Origin: an uncultured Prochlorococcus sp.
GTDB lineage: Bacteria; Cyanobacteriota; Cyanobacteriia; PCC-6307; Cyanobiaceae
Direction: 5' to 3'
DNA: 39,794 bases
NCBI GenBank assembly: GCA_902558895.1
Contig: CACEFS010000011.1
Location: 1 to 39,794 of the forward strand
The notes beneath the pieces were generated by a model. That model saw only the letters and a list, made by a program, of their open reading frames with translations, had not been told where the DNA came from and ran no database searches. How positions within the stretch are numbered: the stretch's first letter is position 1; every line of letters begins with the position of its first letter. The position numbers and the translations under genes are program-made. Positions 1 through 9,443 of this stretch are shown in pieces.

Positions 1-725
1 TTTCTAAAGAAGCGAGAGACTATGGACTTCCTATTCCCAAGGGAGTCTTACTTGTTGGAGCGCAAGGAACTGGGAAATCGCTTACCGCAAAATCAATTTC
101 TAAGAGTTGGTCGATGCCTCTTCTTAGGTTAGATGTCGGAAGACTATTTTCTAGCCTTGTTGGTTCAAGCGAAGCAAGAACAAGAGAAACGATATTAAGA
201 GCTGAGGCCATGTCTCCTTGTATCCTTTGGATAGATGAAATTGATAAGGGCTTTGGTGGCGATGCTAGAAGTGATGGAGGGACAAGCCAAAGGGTTTTAG
301 CAAGTTTGCTAACTTGGATGGCGGAGAAAGAATCCGCCGTATTTGTAATCGCTACCGCAAATGCTATAGATAAGCTTCCTGCTGAATTATTAAGGAAAGG
401 TAGGTTTGATGAGATATTTTTTCTTGATTTGCCAAATTCTGAAGAAAGATTAAGTATTCTGGATTTGCACTTAAAAAAAAGAAGACCAAGTTACAGTTTT
501 CCTCTCTCTACTATCATCGACAGAACAGATGGATTCTCAGGCGCAGAACTTGAGCAAGCAGTAATAGAAGGGATGCATATTTCATTCTCTGAGAATAGAG
601 AACTTATGGAGAAAGATTTAATAAAGGCGGTTTCTGAATTAGTACCCTTATCTAGAACAGCTAAAGAGCAAATTAATTTACTAAAAGAATGGTCATCCAC
701 TGGTAGGGCACGTTCAGCTTCCTGA
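1..725 (+). CDS. Ycf46-like AAA+ ATPase, C-terminal part (5' end outside window)
   Basis: The frame is open from the first complete codon at base 3, so the gene starts upstream of the window. A Walker A motif GAQGTGKS is encoded at 57-80, before the first in-frame ATG at 114, which shows that ATG is internal. Walker B follows as ILWIDEID, then a sensor/arginine-finger region (FVIATANAIDKLP, RKGRFDEIFFLDLP) and a C-terminal helical lid. This layout matches the Ycf46 family of cyanobacteria and plastids, AAA ATPases distantly related to FtsH but without a protease domain. A role in photosynthetic or carbon-uptake regulation has been reported for cyanobacterial members; nothing in this sequence proves a substrate. 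Family assignment is firm, function is not. Confidence 0.85.
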   Translation, partial: SKEARDYGLPIPKGVLLVGAQGTGKSLTAKSISKSWSMPLLRLDVGRLFSSLVGSSEARTRETILRAEAMSPCILWIDEIDKGFGGDARSDGGTSQRVLASLLTWMAEKESAVFVIATANAIDKLPAELLRKGRFDEIFFLDLPNSEERLSILDLHLKKRRPSYSFPLSTIIDRTDGFSGAELEQAVIEGMHISFSENRELMEKDLIKAVSELVPLSRTAKEQINLLKEWSSTGRARSAS

Positions 726-848
726 CTAATTTTTAATTTATTAATGATATTTCTTAAGTTATGAATCATTAATTTAGTTAATTTTTAGTCAAAAATGCCT
801 AATAATTAATTTAGATTAATTATCTTGAATAAGTTATAAAAAAAAAGA

Positions 849-2126
849 GTGTTAGATCAAAAATTAATAAGAGAGAATCCAACTTCAGTTGAAGAAAGTT
901 TGTCCCTTAGAGGAAAAGTTTTTAATATTTCCCAAATACAAGAATTAACTCTTCAAAAAAAAGAAATTGATATAGAAATATCCACTCTCCAATCTGAGAG
1001 CAAAAAATTAAGTAAATTGATCGGTCAAGAAATAAGCAATTCTCAAAACAATGATTCCCCCGAAGTAAATAATTTAAAGAAAAAAGGAAATGAATTCAGA
1101 ACCAAAATTTCAGAATTTGAAGAGAGAAAAAGAACATTAGATAAAAAAATACATAATGAAATTTGTAATTTGCCAAATTTACCTAGTAAAGATGCTCCTA
1201 TTGGGAAAGATGAAAGTCATAATGTCCAAGTAAAAACTTGGGGAGATCCTTTAGTAACAGAAAATCTTAAATCTCACTGGGAGATTGGAGAAAGACTTAA
1301 TCTTTTTGACTCTATTAAATCAACTAAAATATCAAAAAGCCGTTTTATTACACTTATTGGTAATGGTGCAAGATTAGAGAGGGCATTAATAAATTTTATG
1401 CTCGATATGCATACTAAAAATGGTTATTTAGAGTTAATGCCTCCAGCTTTAGTTAATTCAGAAAGTCTTACCGGGTCTGGTCAGTTACCTAAATTTTCAA
1501 ATGAAAGTTTTAAATGTTCTAATGACGACTTATGGCTTTCTCCCACAGCTGAAGTTCCACTAACTGCTTTTCATAGAAATGATATTATTGATCAAAAGCA
1601 TTTACCCCTTAAGTATGTTGCATATAGCCCATGTTTTAGAAGAGAAGCTGGAAGTTATGGAAAGGATACTAAAGGTTTAATAAGACTTCATCAATTTAAT
1701 AAAGTTGAACTATACTGGTTTTGTGATCCAGTAAAATCTATAGAAGCTCATAAAAAGATCACTTCAGATGCAGAGAGTATCTTAAAAAAGCTCAATCTAC
1801 CCTACAGATTAATTGATATTTGTACTGGAGACTTAGGTTTTTCTTCAAGCAGGACGTTTGATCTCGAAGTTTGGCTACCAAGTAGTAAATGTTATAGGGA
1901 AATTTCAAGTTGTAGCAATTGTCTAGACTTTCAAGCTCGCAGATCATCAATAAGAGCAAAGATTAATAAAAAGAATACATATCTGCATACCTTAAATGGT
2001 AGTGGGCTCGCTATTGGAAGAACTATGGCTGCTATTCTTGAGAATGGCCAACAAACTGATGGGAGCGTAAAAATTCCAGAAGCTTTAGTTCCATATTTTG
2101 GATCAAATTCTTTAAAAACTGCTTAA
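849..2126 (+). CDS. serS: Seryl-tRNA synthetase (GTG start)
   Basis: This class II aminoacyl-tRNA synthetase charges tRNA-Ser with serine in the cytoplasm. It is 425 residues, the normal bacterial length. The N-terminal ~100 residues form the charged coiled-coil arm that contacts the tRNA long variable arm. The catalytic domain has class II motif 2 ([20 protein letters not shown], then QFNKVE) and motif 3 ([16 protein letters not shown]). The start is GTG at 849, and the protein begins in the standard way, [10 protein letters not shown]. The next gene begins 9 bases after the stop, so serS and the downstream protease are probably co-transcribed. Confidence 0.97.
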   Translation: MLDQKLIRENPTSVEESLSLRGKVFNISQIQELTLQKKEIDIEISTLQSESKKLSKLIGQEISNSQNNDSPEVNNLKKKGNEFRTKISEFEERKRTLDKKIHNEICNLPNLPSKDAPIGKDESHNVQVKTWGDPLVTENLKSHWEIGERLNLFDSIKSTKISKSRFITLIGNGARLERALINFMLDMHTKNGYLELMPPALVNSESLTGSGQLPKFSNESFKCSNDDLWLSPTAEVPLTAFHRNDIIDQKHLPLKYVAYSPCFRREAGSYGKDTKGLIRLHQFNKVELYWFCDPVKSIEAHKKITSDAESILKKLNLPYRLIDICTGDLGFSSSRTFDLEVWLPSSKCYREISSCSNCLDFQARRSSIRAKINKKNTYLHTLNGSGLAIGRTMAAILENGQQTDGSVKIPEALVPYFGSNSLKTA

Positions 2127-2135
2127 TATAACTAG

Positions 2136-3215
2136 ATGAACGTTTTAACCTCAATAACAGTTCTAGGATTTCTCATTTTTTTTCATGAGATGGGACATTT
2201 TCTTGCTGCAATTTTGCAAGGTATCTATGTTGATGGGTTTTCAATTGGTTTTGGACCATCAATAATTCAGAAAAGATATAAAAATATAACCTATTCACTT
2301 AGAGCATTTCCATTAGGAGGCTTTGTTTCCTTTCCAGATGAAGAAATAAATAATATTGACCCTAAAGATCCAAATCTTTTAAAAAATAGGCCAATTATTC
2401 AAAGAATTATTGTTATATCAGCTGGGGTATTTGCTAACTTAATTCTTGCCTATACTATCTTAATTATAAATGTAACTACCATTGGTATTCCATTTGATCC
2501 CGAGCCAGGTATTTTAGTCTTGGCTACTCAGCCAGAGAAGGCTGCTTCTATTGCTGGATTACAAGCAGGGGATAAAATCTTAAAAATTGAAAGCGGTGCT
2601 TTAGGAGTTGGCGATCAAGCAGTTTCTGCTTTAGTAAAAGAGATTCAAAATTCATCAGAGAACCCAATTTCAATAACAATAGATAGAGATGGAGTTCTGA
2701 AAGATTTAACTTTGGTACCAAAAAATATAGATGGGAAAGGTACAATAGGAGCTCAATTACAACCTAATATAAAAAAAGAAACTAAAAAGACAAAAAACAT
2801 ATTCGAACTTTTTAAATACACCAATAATGAGTTTTCATCACTCTTGGTAAAAACAATACAAGGTTATAAAGGATTAATTACAAATTTCTCCTCAACAGCT
2901 CAACAATTAAGTGGGCCTGTAAAAATAGTTGAAATTGGTGCTCAACTATCACAACAAGGAGGAACCGGGATATTATTATTTGCCGCACTAATTTCTATAA
3001 ATTTAGCAGTTCTCAATTCTTTACCATTACCACTATTAGATGGGGGACAACTTGTTTTCACTTTAATTGAAGGTTTTAGGGGAAAACCAGTCCCAGTTAA
3101 GGTACAAATGGTTGTTACTCAATCCAGTTTCTTTCTTTTAGTTGGACTTAGTGTTCTGCTCATAATAAGAGATACTAGTCAGCTTTTAATAGTGCAAAGA
3201 TTATTAAACCAATAA
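2136..3215 (+). CDS. rseP: RseP-type site-2 protease (M50 zinc metalloprotease with PDZ)
   Basis: This is an intramembrane zinc metalloprotease that cleaves membrane-anchored substrates such as anti-sigma factors. The HExxH zinc motif is HEMGH at residues 17-21 inside the first membrane helix. A single PDZ domain lies at about residues 115-200 (AGLQAGDKILKIESG). The C-terminal conserved motif LPLPLLDGG near residue 300 supplies the third zinc ligand, and a final membrane helix follows. The length of 359 residues fits the single-PDZ cyanobacterial form. It lies just after serS and upstream of rpsN. The actual substrate in this organism cannot be read from the sequence. Confidence 0.92.
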   Translation: MNVLTSITVLGFLIFFHEMGHFLAAILQGIYVDGFSIGFGPSIIQKRYKNITYSLRAFPLGGFVSFPDEEINNIDPKDPNLLKNRPIIQRIIVISAGVFANLILAYTILIINVTTIGIPFDPEPGILVLATQPEKAASIAGLQAGDKILKIESGALGVGDQAVSALVKEIQNSSENPISITIDRDGVLKDLTLVPKNIDGKGTIGAQLQPNIKKETKKTKNIFELFKYTNNEFSSLLVKTIQGYKGLITNFSSTAQQLSGPVKIVEIGAQLSQQGGTGILLFAALISINLAVLNSLPLPLLDGGQLVFTLIEGFRGKPVPVKVQMVVTQSSFFLLVGLSVLLIIRDTSQLLIVQRLLNQ

Positions 3216-3244
3216 ATAAATTTTTAAAATTGTTATCCAAGCTG

Positions 3245-3265
3245 TTAAACTATTAAATAGTTTAA
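3245..3265. repeat. Perfect 10-bp inverted repeat in the rpsN leader
   Basis: The arms ttaaactatt and aatagtttaa are perfectly complementary around one central base. The element lies 9 bases before the rpsN ATG, after the rseP stop. It could be an RNA hairpin affecting rpsN translation or a protein-binding operator. All but two base pairs are A-T, so chance occurrence in this AT-rich DNA is possible. Confidence 0.4.
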
Positions 3266-3274
3266 TATTACTAA

Positions 3275-3577
3275 ATGGCTAAAAAGTCCATGATTGCGAG
3301 AGATGTCAAACGCAAAAAGCTTGTACAGAAATATGCCGCAAAAAGAAAATCATTATTAGATGAATTTAATGCAGCAAAAGATCCTATGGAAAGATTGGAA
3401 ATACATAGAAAGATACAGGGTCTACCCAGAAACTCTGCCCCAAACAGAGTAAGGAATAGATGTTGGGCAACTGGTAAGCCTAGAGGAGTTTATAGAGACT
3501 TTGGTCTTTGCAGGAATCAGTTAAGGCAAAGAGCTCATAACGGTGAGCTTCCTGGATTAGTTAAATCAAGTTGGTAA
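3275..3577 (+). CDS. rpsN: 30S ribosomal protein S14
   Basis: This small-subunit head protein is 100 residues long and begins [20 protein letters not shown], a classic S14 N-terminus. The C-terminal core has [20 protein letters not shown] and ends in GLVKSSW. It is the long, zinc-free type: the four-cysteine ribbon of short S14 proteins is absent. It stands alone between a membrane protease and pnp rather than in the S10/spc ribosomal operon, an arrangement I recall from cyanobacteria. The ATG at 3275 gives the standard N-terminus. Confidence 0.98.
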   Translation: MAKKSMIARDVKRKKLVQKYAAKRKSLLDEFNAAKDPMERLEIHRKIQGLPRNSAPNRVRNRCWATGKPRGVYRDFGLCRNQLRQRAHNGELPGLVKSSW

Positions 3578-3641
3578 TTTAATTTTTTATCTAGAAATTA
3601 TATTTACTCAAGAAAAAATGGTAATTAAATTAATTAAGGTT

Positions 3642-3710
3642 CATTTTAGGGACATTTTTAAAATTTAATAGCTTATCTAAATAATTTACTCAATATGTCC
3701 CTATAAAATG
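3642..3710 (+). promoter_or_regulatory. Long imperfect inverted repeat in the pnp leader, possible autoregulatory stem
   Basis: Left arm 3642-3655 (cattttagggacat) is fully complementary to right arm 3695-3710 (atgtccctataaaatg) apart from a two-base bulge, giving a 14-pair stem with a 39-base loop. It ends 36 bases before the GTG start of pnp. In E. coli, PNPase represses its own mRNA through a leader stem cut by RNase III; a similar role here is inference. No U-run follows, so a terminator for rpsN is unlikely. The right arm also contains tataaaat, a possible -10 box, so a DNA operator reading is also open. Confidence 0.5.
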
Positions 3711-3746
3711 TAAGAATAATTTATGTATAGATTTATAATTTAAAAA

Positions 3747-5912
3747 GTGGAAGGACAAAATAAGTCGATCACGTTTGACGGACGAGAGATACGACTAACT
3801 ACAGGACTATATGCTCCTCAAGCGAATGGATCAGTAATGATTGAGTGTGGTGACACCTCTTTATTAGTTACAGCAACAAAAACGTCTAGAAAAGAAGTTG
3901 CAGACTTTTTACCTCTTATATGTGACTATGAGGAAAAACTCTATGCTGCAGGGAGAATACCAGGTGGTTTTATGAGGAGAGAGGGTCGCCCTCCTGAAAG
4001 AGCTACTTTAATTTCAAGGTTGATTGATAGGCCAATGAGACCACTTTTTCCCTCATGGATGCGAGAAGAGATACAAATAGTTGCCTCTTGCCTTTCTTTA
4101 GATGAAAGGGTCCCAGCAGATGTTTTAGCAGTTACTGGGGCTTCAATAGCAACTTTACTTGGAGAGATCCCATTTTATGGGCCTATGGCTGCAGTTAGAG
4201 TTGGACTGATTGGGGATGATTTTATTTTAAATCCTAGCTACAGAGAAATAGAAAAAGGAGATTTAGACATTGTTGTTGCAGGATCACCTGACGGCATTGT
4301 TATGATTGAAGCAGGTGCTAACCAATTGTCAGAGCAAGATACAATTGAAGCTATAGATTTTGGATACGAAGCAGTAACCGAACTAATTAAATCTCAAGAA
4401 GACTTACTAAAAGATTTAGGTATAAAGGAGGTTAAACCATCCCCCCCTGAAGAAGATAAAAAATTACCCTCTTATTTAGAGAAAAATTGTACTAAGGGAA
4501 TTGAGTTAGTTTTAAAGAAATTTGACCAGTCTAAAGAAGAGAGAGATCTTGAACTTGAAAAAATAAAAGAAGAGACTCAAGGTAAAATTGAATCTTTAAA
4601 AGATGATAATGAGTTAAAAGTTCTTCTTTCGGATAATGATAAGTTGTTAAGTTCTGACTTTAAAAAACTTACAAAGAAATTAATGAGGTCCCAGATAATT
4701 AATGATGGCAAACGAGTTGATGGTCGTGAATTGGATGAAGTCAGAAAAATTTCAGCATCTGCGGGAATTCTACCCAAGAGAGTTCATGGTTCTGCATTAT
4801 TTCAGAGAGGTTTGACTCAAGTCTTATCAACGACAACTTTGGGGACTCCAAGTGACGCTCAGGAAATGGATGACCTTAATCCAAGCACTGAAAAAACTTA
4901 TATACATCATTATAATTTCCCTCCTTATTCAGTTGGAGAAACAAGACCAATGAGAACCCCCGGCAGAAGAGAAATTGGGCATGGAGCACTTGCAGAAAGA
5001 GCAATTATTCCAGTGCTCCCTGGGAAAGAAACATTCCCATATGTATTAAGAGTTGTTAGCGAAGTTTTAAGTTCGAATGGATCGACTTCCATGGGTTCTG
5101 TATGTGGAAGTACACTTTCGTTATTAGATGCCGGTGTTCCTTTAAAAGCCCTTGTTAGTGGTACTGCTATGGGTTTAATAAAAGAGGGAAAGGACATACG
5201 AATTCTCACAGATATTCAGGGGATCGAGGACTTTCTTGGTGACATGGACTTTAAAGTTGCTGGTACTGAAAAGGGAATAACAGCATTACAAATGGATATG
5301 AAAATTACAGGTCTGTCAGTTTCTGTTATTTCAGATGCAATTAAAAAAGCTCGCCCTGCAAGATTACATATCTTAGAAAAAATGCAAGAGGCGATAGATA
5401 AACCTCAAGAAGCATTATCGCCCCACGCACCAAGACTCTTAAGCTTTAGGATTGATCCAGAGCTAATAGGGACAGTTATTGGACCTGGCGGAAGAACCAT
5501 TAAAGGAATTACCGAAAGAACAAATACAAAAATAGATATTGAAGATGGAGGAATTGTTACTATCGCATCACACGATGGAGCTGCAGCTGAAGAAGCTCAG
5601 AAGATAATTGAGGGATTAACTAGAAAAGTACATGAAGGTGAAATTTTCACTGGAGTAGTAACTCGAATAATTCCGATTGGCGCATTTGTTGAAATTCTTC
5701 CTGGTAAAGAAGGAATGGTTCACATATCCCAACTATCTGAAGCGAGAGTTGAGAGGGTTGAAGATGTTGTAAGGCAAGGAGATGAAGTTACTGTAAGGGT
5801 TCGCGAAATTGACAGCCGAGGAAGGATTAATCTAACTTTGAGGGGAGTTTCACAAAATGGCGGGATGTCTTATCCTGAGCCAACACCTACACCAGTAGCC
5901 CCTCTAAACTAG
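3747..5912 (+). CDS. pnp: Polyribonucleotide nucleotidyltransferase (PNPase, GTG start)
   Basis: This phosphorolytic 3'-to-5' exoribonuclease works in mRNA decay as a trimer. At 721 residues it is full length. The order is two RNase PH domains (start about residue 5; second about residue 320, [20 protein letters not shown]) separated by an all-helical linker, then a KH domain with the GxxG loop ([15 protein letters not shown]) and an S1 domain ([20 protein letters not shown]). The linker (about residues 225-315) is lysine/glutamate-rich. The start is GTG at 3747, giving [16 protein letters not shown] long leader stem precedes it. It ends 4 bases from the convergent cysQ stop. Confidence 0.97.
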   Translation: MEGQNKSITFDGREIRLTTGLYAPQANGSVMIECGDTSLLVTATKTSRKEVADFLPLICDYEEKLYAAGRIPGGFMRREGRPPERATLISRLIDRPMRPLFPSWMREEIQIVASCLSLDERVPADVLAVTGASIATLLGEIPFYGPMAAVRVGLIGDDFILNPSYREIEKGDLDIVVAGSPDGIVMIEAGANQLSEQDTIEAIDFGYEAVTELIKSQEDLLKDLGIKEVKPSPPEEDKKLPSYLEKNCTKGIELVLKKFDQSKEERDLELEKIKEETQGKIESLKDDNELKVLLSDNDKLLSSDFKKLTKKLMRSQIINDGKRVDGRELDEVRKISASAGILPKRVHGSALFQRGLTQVLSTTTLGTPSDAQEMDDLNPSTEKTYIHHYNFPPYSVGETRPMRTPGRREIGHGALAERAIIPVLPGKETFPYVLRVVSEVLSSNGSTSMGSVCGSTLSLLDAGVPLKALVSGTAMGLIKEGKDIRILTDIQGIEDFLGDMDFKVAGTEKGITALQMDMKITGLSVSVISDAIKKARPARLHILEKMQEAIDKPQEALSPHAPRLLSFRIDPELIGTVIGPGGRTIKGITERTNTKIDIEDGGIVTIASHDGAAAEEAQKIIEGLTRKVHEGEIFTGVVTRIIPIGAFVEILPGKEGMVHISQLSEARVERVEDVVRQGDEVTVRVREIDSRGRINLTLRGVSQNGGMSYPEPTPTPVAPLN

Positions 5913-5916
5913 AGTA

Positions 5917-6813
5917 CTAAGGAAAAATATTAAATTCTTCAATAATTTCTCTTACTTGCGAGCAGATTCTTTTGTGGTTCAGCTTATTATTAGTGGCAAT
6001 TATTATCCCTGAATGTTTGAGATCAACTGTACCATAAACCAAATCTTCGTTATCAATATTAGTTATTGATCCTCCAGCTGCTTTTAAAATAGCTTCCGGT
6101 GCAGCAAAATCCCAATCTTTTGGTGCATTTTTGCCTGGCAAACTCAATGCAATATAAATATCACTATCTCCTCTAAGAATTGAAGCAACTTTGCAACCAA
6201 TACTGCCCATTACAATAGTTTTCTTGAACTTAATTTTTTCAATTAAATCCTTTAATTTTTGATTCCTATGATTTTTACTGGTAACTATTGTCATCTCTTC
6301 GAGAATATTTGTTTCAGACAAATTTTGCTTTCGAATATTTCCATCTCTGTTCTCACACCAAATTTTTTCTGCACAAGAAATCCATAGTTCATTTTTTTCA
6401 GGGATAAGAACAATCCCAATATATGGCTTTCGTTTATAATTTAGAGCTAAATGCATTGCATAATTTTGTGTTCCTTGAATAAAATCTTTAGTACCGTCTA
6501 GAGGATCAAGAACCCACAGCCAGTCAACGTTATCAGAATAGTTAGCTTGTATTTTGAAATTTTCTTCACTCAAGATCTCCCAATTAGTATCTTGATATGT
6601 TTCGTTTATTCTGTTAATAATTAATTCGTTAACTTCTAAATCAGCTAACGTTACAGGGTCACAATTATTTTTATTTTTTAGGATTTCATTTTTTTGTTCT
6701 AATTTTTTTAAATTATTGGCATAGTACAACATGATATCTGCAGCTTCCCAACTTAAACTCCTCAGATTATCTATAAGATTATTAATTTCTACTCCAAAAG
6801 GTAATTTAATCAC
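5917..6813 (-). CDS. cysQ: CysQ-like 3'(2'),5'-bisphosphate nucleotidase / inositol monophosphatase family
   Basis: This is a Mg2+-dependent, lithium-sensitive-type phosphatase. The family hydrolyses 3'-phosphoadenosine 5'-phosphate (PAP), the by-product of sulfate assimilation and sulfotransferases, or inositol phosphates. The metal-binding motifs are in order: DPVTLADLEVNE, EILSEEN, WVLDPLDGTKDFIQGT and a C-terminal WDFAAPEAILKAAGG. Length (298) is normal. The start is GTG at 6813, only 3 bases from the divergent rsmI ATG. The exact substrate is not fixed by motifs; PAP is favoured by the CysQ-like layout. A PAPS-type sulfotransferase later in the window would generate PAP, a functional link that is inference. 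Confidence 0.85.
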   Translation of the reverse strand: MIKLPFGVEINNLIDNLRSLSWEAADIMLYYANNLKKLEQKNEILKNKNNCDPVTLADLEVNELIINRINETYQDTNWEILSEENFKIQANYSDNVDWLWVLDPLDGTKDFIQGTQNYAMHLALNYKRKPYIGIVLIPEKNELWISCAEKIWCENRDGNIRKQNLSETNILEEMTIVTSKNHRNQKLKDLIEKIKFKKTIVMGSIGCKVASILRGDSDIYIALSLPGKNAPKDWDFAAPEAILKAAGGSITNIDNEDLVYGTVDLKHSGIIIATNNKLNHKRICSQVREIIEEFNIFP

Positions 6814-6816
6814 TTA

Positions 6817-7680
6817 ATGACAAATAATAATTCATTATCTCATAGAAAAGAAGAACCTGAAGCGGGAATTTTATATTTAGTTGGTACGCCGATTGGGAAT
6901 TTAAATGATATCTCCCCAAGAGCAATTAATATTCTTGCGAATGCATCTTTAATTGCTTGCGAAGACACCCGAAAAACCAGAAAAATAATGAATAAATTTA
7001 GTATTTCTAATAATTTAGTCAGTTTTAATAAAGAAAATTCCCTAAAAAAAATTCCTAAATTAATTAATGATCTTAAAGAAGGAAAGTCAATTGCAATTGT
7101 GAGTGATGCAGGGATGCCAGGAATCTGTGATCCTGGTGAAAAGATAGTCAGTAAAGCTATATCTCAAGGCTATGATGTCATTTGTATACCGGGAGCCTGT
7201 GCTGCAATAACAGCTCTAGTCTCGAGTGGAATGCCATCTTCTAAATTTATATTCGAGGGATTCCTGCCTAAAAAAAAAGTTGATCGAGAAAAAATTCTTT
7301 ATGAAATTAGTAAGAATGAGAAAACAACCATAATTTATGAATCTCCCCATCGTCTTAAGAAATTGATGAGAGAATTATTACATTTCTGTGGAGGTGAAAG
7401 AGAAATTTTTGTAGCGAGAGAATTAACTAAAAAATTTGAAGAACATGTAAGCAATAGGATTGCTAGTACAATAGAATTTTTTAAGGATAAAGAGATAATT
7501 GGAGAGATAACAATAGTAATAAAAGGTATTCACAAAGAGAAAAATGAAGAAATTAATATGTCAGATCTAAAAAAGGATCTTAATGAATTAATAAAAGCAG
7601 GTTTAAGTTTATCAGCAGCTTCAAAGTTTTTAGCAAAAAAATATGGCATAAAAAAAAGCATAATTTATAATTTAATTTAG
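6817..7680 (+). CDS. rsmI: 16S rRNA (cytidine1402-2'-O)-methyltransferase RsmI
   Basis: RsmI transfers a methyl group from SAM to the 2'-O of C1402 in the ribosomal decoding centre. The tetrapyrrole-methylase fold is clear: LYLVGTPIGNLNDISPRAI near the N-terminus, CEDTRKTRKIMNKF, SDAGMPGICDPGEKIV, and the SAM-binding IPGACAAITALVSSGMP, then FIFEGFLPKKKVDRE. The length of 287 residues is typical. The start ATG is 3 bases from the cysQ start on the other strand, so each gene's promoter must lie inside the other. A small membrane-protein gene follows after 19 bases and is probably co-transcribed. Confidence 0.95.
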   Translation: MTNNNSLSHRKEEPEAGILYLVGTPIGNLNDISPRAINILANASLIACEDTRKTRKIMNKFSISNNLVSFNKENSLKKIPKLINDLKEGKSIAIVSDAGMPGICDPGEKIVSKAISQGYDVICIPGACAAITALVSSGMPSSKFIFEGFLPKKKVDREKILYEISKNEKTTIIYESPHRLKKLMRELLHFCGGEREIFVARELTKKFEEHVSNRIASTIEFFKDKEIIGEITIVIKGIHKEKNEEINMSDLKKDLNELIKAGLSLSAASKFLAKKYGIKKSIIYNLI

Positions 7681-7699
7681 ATTTCAAAAAAATCAAAAT

Positions 7700-7939
7700 A
7701 TGACAGTTTTATTAAAAAAAATAATTTTTGCAATTACTTTCAATTCTTGTTTATTTCTATTGTTAATAGTTGGGATACAAAATAGCTCTAATAAAAGTAA
7801 GATTAACCTCTTAATAAACGAGACGGTTAAATTACCAATAAGTTTTATTATTGGGGTAAGTTTTATTGGCGGTTCTGTATTGGGAAGCTTTTTAAAACTT
7901 AATTACAAAAACAAAAGTTCATATTTTAAAGAGCTATAA
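7700..7939 (+). CDS. Small two-helix membrane protein, LapA/DUF1049-like
   Basis: This 79-residue protein has two hydrophobic segments (about residues 7-26 and 46-66) joined by a short polar loop. The pattern VGIQNSSNKSKINLL, then a second helix with GGSVLGSFLKLNYK, is the layout of LapA (DUF1049) domain proteins, which in gammaproteobacteria assist lipopolysaccharide assembly. The similarity is topological and weak at residue level. It follows rsmI closely and its 3' end overlaps the convergent HTH gene by 14 bases. A role in envelope biology is inference. Confidence 0.65.
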   Translation: MTVLLKKIIFAITFNSCLFLLLIVGIQNSSNKSKINLLINETVKLPISFIIGVSFIGGSVLGSFLKLNYKNKSSYFKEL

Positions 7940-8606
7940 GTTTCTCATCACTTACAATCCTAGATATTCCTCTCGAAATTAATATAGGTGATACAATTCT
8001 GAATACATCTGTATTAGGAACTTTAATAACTTTTTGTTCCTTACTGCAAGCTCTTTTTGCTAATTTTAAATCCAAATATATTTCTATTGTTTTTCTATCT
8101 AAGTCCTCATTTGGGAGAAATTGCCATTCTGGGTAATCTTTCAATAATTTTATTTCTAATTCAATATTTTTATGAACAATCATATAAACAGTTTTTGGAA
8201 AATCAATTTCTTGTATAGGAATAGATGACAATTCTTTGCGAGGAGCATTTTCTATTTCAAAATTTAAAGGAGAAATTTCTACAAATTCTGTTCTGGAAAA
8301 ATTATTATCACATTGATCAGCATAAAAAGTTTGTTCTTCGGTAGATTCATTTTTAGAAAATTTCTTTGCTAATTCATAGTCATTTTTTTTCTTTTTATCC
8401 TTTTCTAAAAGATGATTTAATTTATCAATATTTTTATTATTTTTAAGTATTTCCTTATATATTTTTTCCCCAAGATTTTTCTTTAAGTTTCTAGATATTG
8501 TTAATATTGAACAATTAAACACTTCCGATAATGCTTCAATAGTTTTACCATTTTTAAAATATTCAGATATTTCACTTTTTTGTTTTTCTGTAAGTCTTTT
8601 GGCCAA
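7926..8606 (-). CDS. HTH-containing conserved protein of unknown function (TTG start)
   Basis: I do not recognise a named family. The N-terminus (MAKRLTEKQKSEI, then KTIEALSEVFNCSILTISRN) reads as a helix-turn-helix of the kind seen in transposase- or sigma-like DNA-binding segments, at about residues 8-42. A lysine-rich, low-complexity linker (about 50-85) leads to a conserved-looking C-terminal half with DYPEWQFLPNEDLDRK and RIVSPILISRGISRIV. The only sensible start is TTG at 8606, because the nearby ATG is out of frame and quickly stopped. Its position between housekeeping genes and the tRNA suggests a core picocyanobacterial gene. A transcription factor is plausible but unproven. Confidence 0.7.
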   Translation of the reverse strand: MAKRLTEKQKSEISEYFKNGKTIEALSEVFNCSILTISRNLKKNLGEKIYKEILKNNKNIDKLNHLLEKDKKKKNDYELAKKFSKNESTEEQTFYADQCDNNFSRTEFVEISPLNFEIENAPRKELSSIPIQEIDFPKTVYMIVHKNIELEIKLLKDYPEWQFLPNEDLDRKTIEIYLDLKLAKRACSKEQKVIKVPNTDVFRIVSPILISRGISRIVSDEKLIAL

Positions 8607-8843
8607 ATTTAATTCATTTTGTTCTCTCCAAATTTTACAATAATTTTAGAGAAAAAATAAATAACATTTAAAAAAATAATTTTATAAAAATATAGTATTT
8701 CTTTTTGATAATTTACTTGTTGAGTGTTCATGGCTGTTTTAAAATAGAAAGGTTATTTGGGGTATTTATTGAGAGAACAGTCAAAATAAGATGGAATTTC
8801 ATCTCTAGGACTTTTCTGAGACTTAAAAACCAAAAAACATATT

Positions 8844-9088
<245 letters not shown>

Positions 9089-9443
9089 TTTATTAAATAC
9101 AAAATTGATTATTATTGATTATTATTTTTTATAAATCTTTTAAGAAATTTTTTATTTTCAAGAGAAAAGATAACAGTCTTGAAAAAATAAACTTAAATAA
9201 GTTTAATAAAGCATAATAGAGGTAGTCCTTTTCTTTCTTTTTAAGAAAATTATTTGATGTACAATCCTATCAATTAAGATTAAAAATTATATTTTGGATT
9301 TTTATATCTGGATCAACAATTAGTGTATAAGAGTCTGAGAGAGAAAATAATAATTTACAAGAAATCAAGATTATCTTTAAATTATTATTAGCCGTAAATA
9401 GTTTCTTTTTATTTATTTGAACTATATAGATTAAAATTGGATA
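9089..9443. other. Intergenic stretch at the start of the surface-polysaccharide island
   Basis: No gene is supported in these 355 bases. The DNA is very AT-rich. It begins with a short direct repeat (attgattatt twice in a row near 9100-9122). A weak minus-strand hairpin with a T-run lies near 9182-9205. The segment just before the ugd ATG contains actatatagatt, a possible -10 region for ugd, but no convincing -35 box. I saw no clear fragment of a known gene. Confidence 0.5.
9182..9205 (-). terminator. Weak rho-independent-type hairpin on the minus strand
   Basis: Read on the minus strand, taaactta and taagttta form an 8-bp stem with a 2-base loop, directly followed by six T. The stem has only one G-C pair, so stability is low. 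It could stop transcripts running antisense through ugd. No obvious gene ends just before it, which lowers confidence. Confidence 0.3.

Noticed and set aside
4925-5209. 94-codon minus-strand frame within pnp
   Set aside because: Antisense to the second RNase PH domain of pnp; its composition follows from pnp codon choice.
9100-9122. Direct repeat attgattatt as a CRISPR or attachment site
   Set aside because: Only two adjacent copies without spacers or nearby cas or integrase genes; simple A-T slippage is more likely.
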